From Strongyloides papillosus (Eukaryota > Nematoda > Chromadorea > Rhabditida > Strongyloididae), in the NCBI GenBank assembly GCA_005656395.1, contig SRSI01000050.1, forward strand, positions 1,860,001-1,924,000: a stretch of 64,000 bases of DNA, written 5' to 3'. The position numbers and the translations under genes are program-made. The number at the start of each line of letters is the position of its first letter. The stretch's first letter is position 1. The notes under the pieces are model-generated. The model was given only the letters and a program-made list of their open reading frames with translations. It ran no database searches and was not told the DNA's origin. Of the stretch, positions 60,204 to 64,000 are shown in pieces.

Positions 60204-62512
60204 TGTTGAAAAAGAACTTCTTAAGATTTTCTTTGAAATTGTTGGTAACAGAATTCAACATGATCATATGGACAGGTTATCTAATGGTATTAATAAAATT
60301 TTAAATTTTATATCTATCTACGATAAAGACTTAACTAGGAGCATGCATTTTTTTGATCAAATTAGTACAAGACATAGTAGAGAAAATTATTTAAGATCGT
60401 TTCATTATTTTGAAGATCCTGAGTGTATTGAAAAACCTGTTCTTTATAATGCATCTACATATAAAAAACCAGAAAATGTAGACTCTGATAGTGATGATGC
60501 ATCAGAAATTGTAGAATACATAGATTTAAATGAAAAATTGAATTTTTATGGTTTTTCGATGGTAGATAGGATGCATCGAATGTTGACATGCAATAATTAT
60601 CTAATTTTAAAGAATCTTAGAATAAATGAGTTTTCAAAGAACAATAGAATTCAAAGTTTCTTTGATGGGAAATTGGCACGTGAAATTTTATCTCAAAATT
60701 GTGATACATTATTTTTCATGCTATATATTGATGATATGAGTACATATGCTCGTGGATCTCCCCTTGCTAAAAGCATAAATATTGCTTCAATTCTTCTACT
60801 TAATCTGCCTGAGTACTATATATCGTCTATTGATGCAATAAGATTTTGCCTTTTTTCACCTGCAGAAAATAGTAAATTATCATGTCACCAAGAGCCTTAC
60901 GATACACTTATTTCTATGGTTAAAGAATTAGAAAATACACGTTTATATTTTGAAAATTACTTTTTTCGATTTAAACTATATTGTGTTGTGGCTGATAATA
61001 GAGAACTACAAAACATGTATTCTATTAAAGATGGTTATTTTGGTAGTGGAAAGACTCCATGCAGAATATGTTTGTTAAAAACAGATGACTTTTCTACTAC
61101 GTATCATGAAAAACCAGAACTTCTACGTACTGAGGACTGGAATAACATTTTTACACAAAAATTAAAAAACTATAGTCCTTGTAAAACTAGGTATGTTGAC
61201 TTATGCCATGATGTAATGCTTGGTGTTATACCTTTTGGAATGTGTGTTATAATTCATAAGCTTATTAAAAGAATCAAGTGTATTGATTTATATGGTATTA
61301 ATAAGGCATTAAGAAAGATAAATTTTAAAAATTTAAATTTACCTCCACAAATAACAAAAATACCGTCAGATAAAAAGAATATTCGTTGGTTATCATTTAC
61401 AGCATCTCAATCATACAATTTTTTATTGATGTTTCCAGTTATAATGGCATACTTAGAGGAAGACAAATTGGTTAAAAATATAAATAAAGGAGAAGAAATT
61501 CACAATCAAATTGTTGATTGTATGGCGGAATTGTATTTACTTCGAAAGATTGTAAAAATTTTATTCTCTCATGACATTGGCTCAGATGATATCAAGACTC
61601 TTGATATGATGATTGGAAAACATTTAAGATTCATGTCAACTGAAACTGGTAGATTAGTTTATAAACAACATTTATTAACACATTATCCTAATAGTATAAT
61701 CCAGTTGGGGCCATTAACAAGCGTCTCTACATTAAGATTTGAAAGTGGTCATCAACCGCATAAATTGAATAGCTTAACTGGTAAAAATCGTGTTAATGAA
61801 CCCTTATCAATAGCAAAAAAAGATGCTTATCGCGAATGCAAGCTTTATGCATCAAACTATAACTTTGAAAAGCATGGAAGATATGTACCTCAGCGAAATG
61901 ACAATGTATTTTTAATGACATCTACTACCGAATGTAAAAATTTGCCAAGCAGATCAAAAAAAATATATAAAGACAGTGATTATGGAAAAGGAATACGTCT
62001 TTTTCATGTCGTTGATTTTAAAAATAATCTAATTGAAGCGATTGAGTATGATTTAAAATTTGAAATTGAAGGAATGCTTTTTGTAAAATTAAATATATTA
62101 GGTGAAAAAAAAAGCTTTCCATTAAGTTCTCTAGTATCAAAGAAATCGGAATTCTATTTAGAATTATTTAAAAATACTATATTTTTTCCCAATGAAAATT
62201 ATTATAAAAATTACTCATTTCCAAATATATCTAGCTATCGAAATGAATATATGTCAATGAAGAAAAACTTTTTTGTTGAATAATTTAGCATTTAAGGGTA
62301 ATTATTATAAATGAGTAACGAGACTAAATGTTTTTGTAAACTATACAATTTATGTCATTTAATTCTTTACTACTTAATTCTCTTAATATTTACTATTTTA
62401 TACTTAAACATTAAAAATATTTAACTTTTAATATTTATTTTTCTTAATATTTATTAAATTATATTTAAATATTAGAATATTTAATTTTTGCTATTTAATT
62501 TTTTTAAGTGTA

Positions 62513-63707
62513 ATATATAAATCCTGTTAGATTTTCAATCTTCTTTAAAGTAAATGCTATTTCACTTACTTTTTTATCTTAATTTAAAATAAAGACTTTT
62601 TTATACCTATTTCTAATTAATACATGTACTTCAAGCACGGTTGATCTATCAGAAGTAAGTTTTTGGTTGATATTTAATATTAAAAAGTTATTCTCGATGT
62701 TACATCAATTTCATAATTCATGGAAATATTTATACAATTATCAAGATACATATAATTAAAGAAAATTTCAAGCAGTACAGAGAATATGATGTTTAGAATG
62801 TTTGGGATTTTTATTTATGGTGATATTGACTTTTTTGGGTGGAAACTCTCGAAAGAAATAAATGTTTATTACCTTTAATGAGAATAAATATTATACTTGT
62901 GTGGTACCAATTATGATAAGCAAAATCTAGAATGTTTAAAAGTGCCTCCAAGCTTCATAAAATTAATTTAACATAGAATTTGACATATTCACTTCATTTT
63001 TAAAATTGCATTTTTAAAAATTCGAGTGTAAATACTTGAAACAAGGAACAAACGATAATTGGTTGTACGACAAAATGCGACAGGGACTTCATTATAATCA
63101 TTTCTAAAAGATTATTAAACCATTATCTTCTTTTTTATCCTAACAAACTTATGAATAAAACAATTTTCTGATAAAACTTTTAAAACAGATGAAGAAATGA
63201 CACTAATAAAACACAACTTTTTTTACTGGTAAGTGATAAATTTCATGGTAGTTTCATTTCTTAATATTAATTGAGTTTTACATAAAAATTTAATTTCATT
63301 AACCTCATATTAATTAAGTCATATGTATTTAACTGTTAAGTTTTTTTCTGGCATGGCCATCACCTTTGCATCTATAATTTAACTACTCATCTTTAGTTTT
63401 CACTAATAATGTACTAAACTTTTTGTACTACTCTGACATTAGACATACCTTTCAAACAAATTGTAAACCCATTTTTATTTCATTTATTATAAGGAAAATT
63501 ATTTCTTGAACAAAACTATATTTTAAGAACAAAAAAATAGTCTTTTTAAAAGATAACTTAGTCATAACAACACGAAATAAAAATGAACATATTATTTAAC
63601 TATTTATTCATAATAATCCATTACAATATGATAAAGTTAAAAAATTTTGTGGAGAGGATAAAATAAATCATCTTCCAGATCTCCTTAACTACAGACTTAG
63701 ACATAAA
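62513..63707. other. 3' flank of BAF-like unit F
   Basis: From about 62630 homologous to 44490-45540 and to 38100-38940. No gene seen. Confidence 0.6.
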
Positions 63708-64000
63708 TTATTTGTGTTTTCCAGAGGAGCTCTTTGAAGAATTTCCAGCAGATTTACCGGAACTTTTGGAAGTTGTATGATGGACAACAGTGGACTTGCT
63801 TCCATGACTGTATTGGTATGCATAGCTTACATGAAATTCGCCTTTAACGGTACCCTGTAAAACTAGTTCAAGGAATCAATTAAATCAAAACTTACGGCGC
63901 TTTGGGATTTTTGCGTAGATACCTTAGTAACTCCGGGAACTGCGATTACATTCTTGTTGCCCATGGGGCCACAGGTAGAAGTAGTATGCTTTTTGCCTGA
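63708..64000 (-). CDS. BAF-like copy F with a Ser/Lys/His-rich tail (5' end outside window)
   Basis: Partial: exon 1 is visible as 63896-64000 (35 of the expected 37 codons), the intron is 63855-63895 (41 bp, GTAAGT...TTACAG) and exon 2 is 63708-63854. The first part follows the family (GKKHTTSTCGPMGNKNVIAV, then PGVTKVSTQ), with PM and PGV landmarks in register but the hairpin degenerate. Exon 2 starts GTVKGEFHVSYAYQYSHGSK and then turns into a low-complexity tail of Ser, Lys, His and Gly (TTSKSSGKSAGNSSKSSSGK) ending at TAA 63708-63710. No stop or frameshift. The helix that forms the BAF dimer is not recognisable. It keeps the family's gene structure but encodes a very different product. 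Function unknown. Confidence 0.6.

Larger units (their letters stand above)
56949..62283 (+). pseudogene. CACTA/EnSpm-like transposase, split by a retrotransposon
   Basis: The 5' part is 56949-57317 (123 codons) and the 3' part 60208-62283. They are in the same frame across the TGTT target site, so insertion of the LTR element is the only visible break; about 814 residues if uninterrupted. The N-terminal piece is Cys/His-rich (CCNCQSFF, then RIHTKTINSCC, and LKHMYNSH), resembling a zinc-finger DNA-binding region. The 3' part has the layout of a TNP2-type DDE transposase: YIDDMSTYARGSPLAKSINI (first Asp), LPEYYI, CVVADNREL (second Asp), KTPCRICLL (zinc-like CxxC) and DLCHDVMLGVIPF. As it stands the 5' reading frame runs into the LTR and stops after a few codons. 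The element cannot make its own intact transposase from this locus. Confidence 0.8.
54730..62510 (+). mobile_element. CACTA/EnSpm-like DNA transposon with two divergent genes
   Basis: Left end CACTCAAAAAAATTAAATAG (54730) and right end, inverted, CACTTAAAAAAATTAAATAG form 23 bp terminal inverted repeats with one mismatch. TA flanks both sides (54728-54729, 62511-62512). A perfect 16-base palindrome CTACGTAATTACGTAG lies near the left end (54757-54772), and AAATAGC-type subterminal motifs recur. Inside are two genes transcribed away from each other (55105-56616 minus, 56949-62283 plus), and a nested LTR retrotransposon accounts for 2.9 kb. Ends starting CAC and a TNP2-like transposase place it near CACTA elements. 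Without the insertion the element would be about 4.9 kb. Confidence 0.8.

Overview
This is an AT-rich nematode nuclear window. The evidence is a metazoan gene set with very short introns (41-50 bp in most genes), TIL-domain secreted proteins, a STAR/GLD-1-QKI-type protein, a BAF-type gene family, and 3' splice acceptors placed directly upstream of some start codons (as expected for trans-splicing). The composition and intron size would suit a Strongyloides- or Meloidogyne-like clade IV worm, but the species is inference.

Positions 1-4963 hold a partial unidentified gene, ribosomal protein eL22 (RPL22, with a possible structured RNA in its intron), an RRM protein, and a class B neuropeptide GPCR. 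Positions 4964-21734 form a 16.8 kb tract with no supportable gene, upstream of the GPCR and downstream of a STAR-family KH protein (21735-22990). Positions 23549-37811 are a conserved housekeeping block: mitochondrial isoleucyl-tRNA synthetase, the DXO/Rai1/DOM-3 decapping enzyme, a three-domain TIL inhibitor-like secreted protein, a three-armed foldback repeat (30650-32627), the depalmitoylase ABHD17, an AFG2/SPATA5 AAA ATPase, and AP endonuclease 1 (exo-3/APEX1).

Positions 38000-64000 are an accessory, repeat-rich region. Its backbone is a duplicated unit carrying a small two-exon gene that I read as a barrier-to-autointegration factor (BAF) paralogue. Six copies are present (A 38949-39259, B 42797-43107 inverted, C 43693-43798 pseudogene, D 45587-45855, E 52965-53297, F 63708-64000 cut by the window end). 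They share exon lengths and a 41 bp intron position but range from plausible 89-residue BAFs to strongly altered versions. A second TIL gene (51805-52478), paralogous to the one at 28427 but lacking the middle domain, sits inside the array.

Mobile DNA is interleaved. There is a 7.8 kb CACTA/EnSpm-like DNA transposon (54730-62510) with two divergent genes. Its transposase is split by a 2.9 kb LTR retrotransposon (57318-60203) that has identical 386 bp LTRs and codes only for Gag and protease. There is also an old LTR relic of the same family (40674-40893) cut by a TA-flanked foldback MITE (40894-42246), a second short MITE with related ends (49354-49647), and decayed remnants. The combination of an expanding, diverging BAF-like family and recent transposon activity is the most interesting feature of the window.
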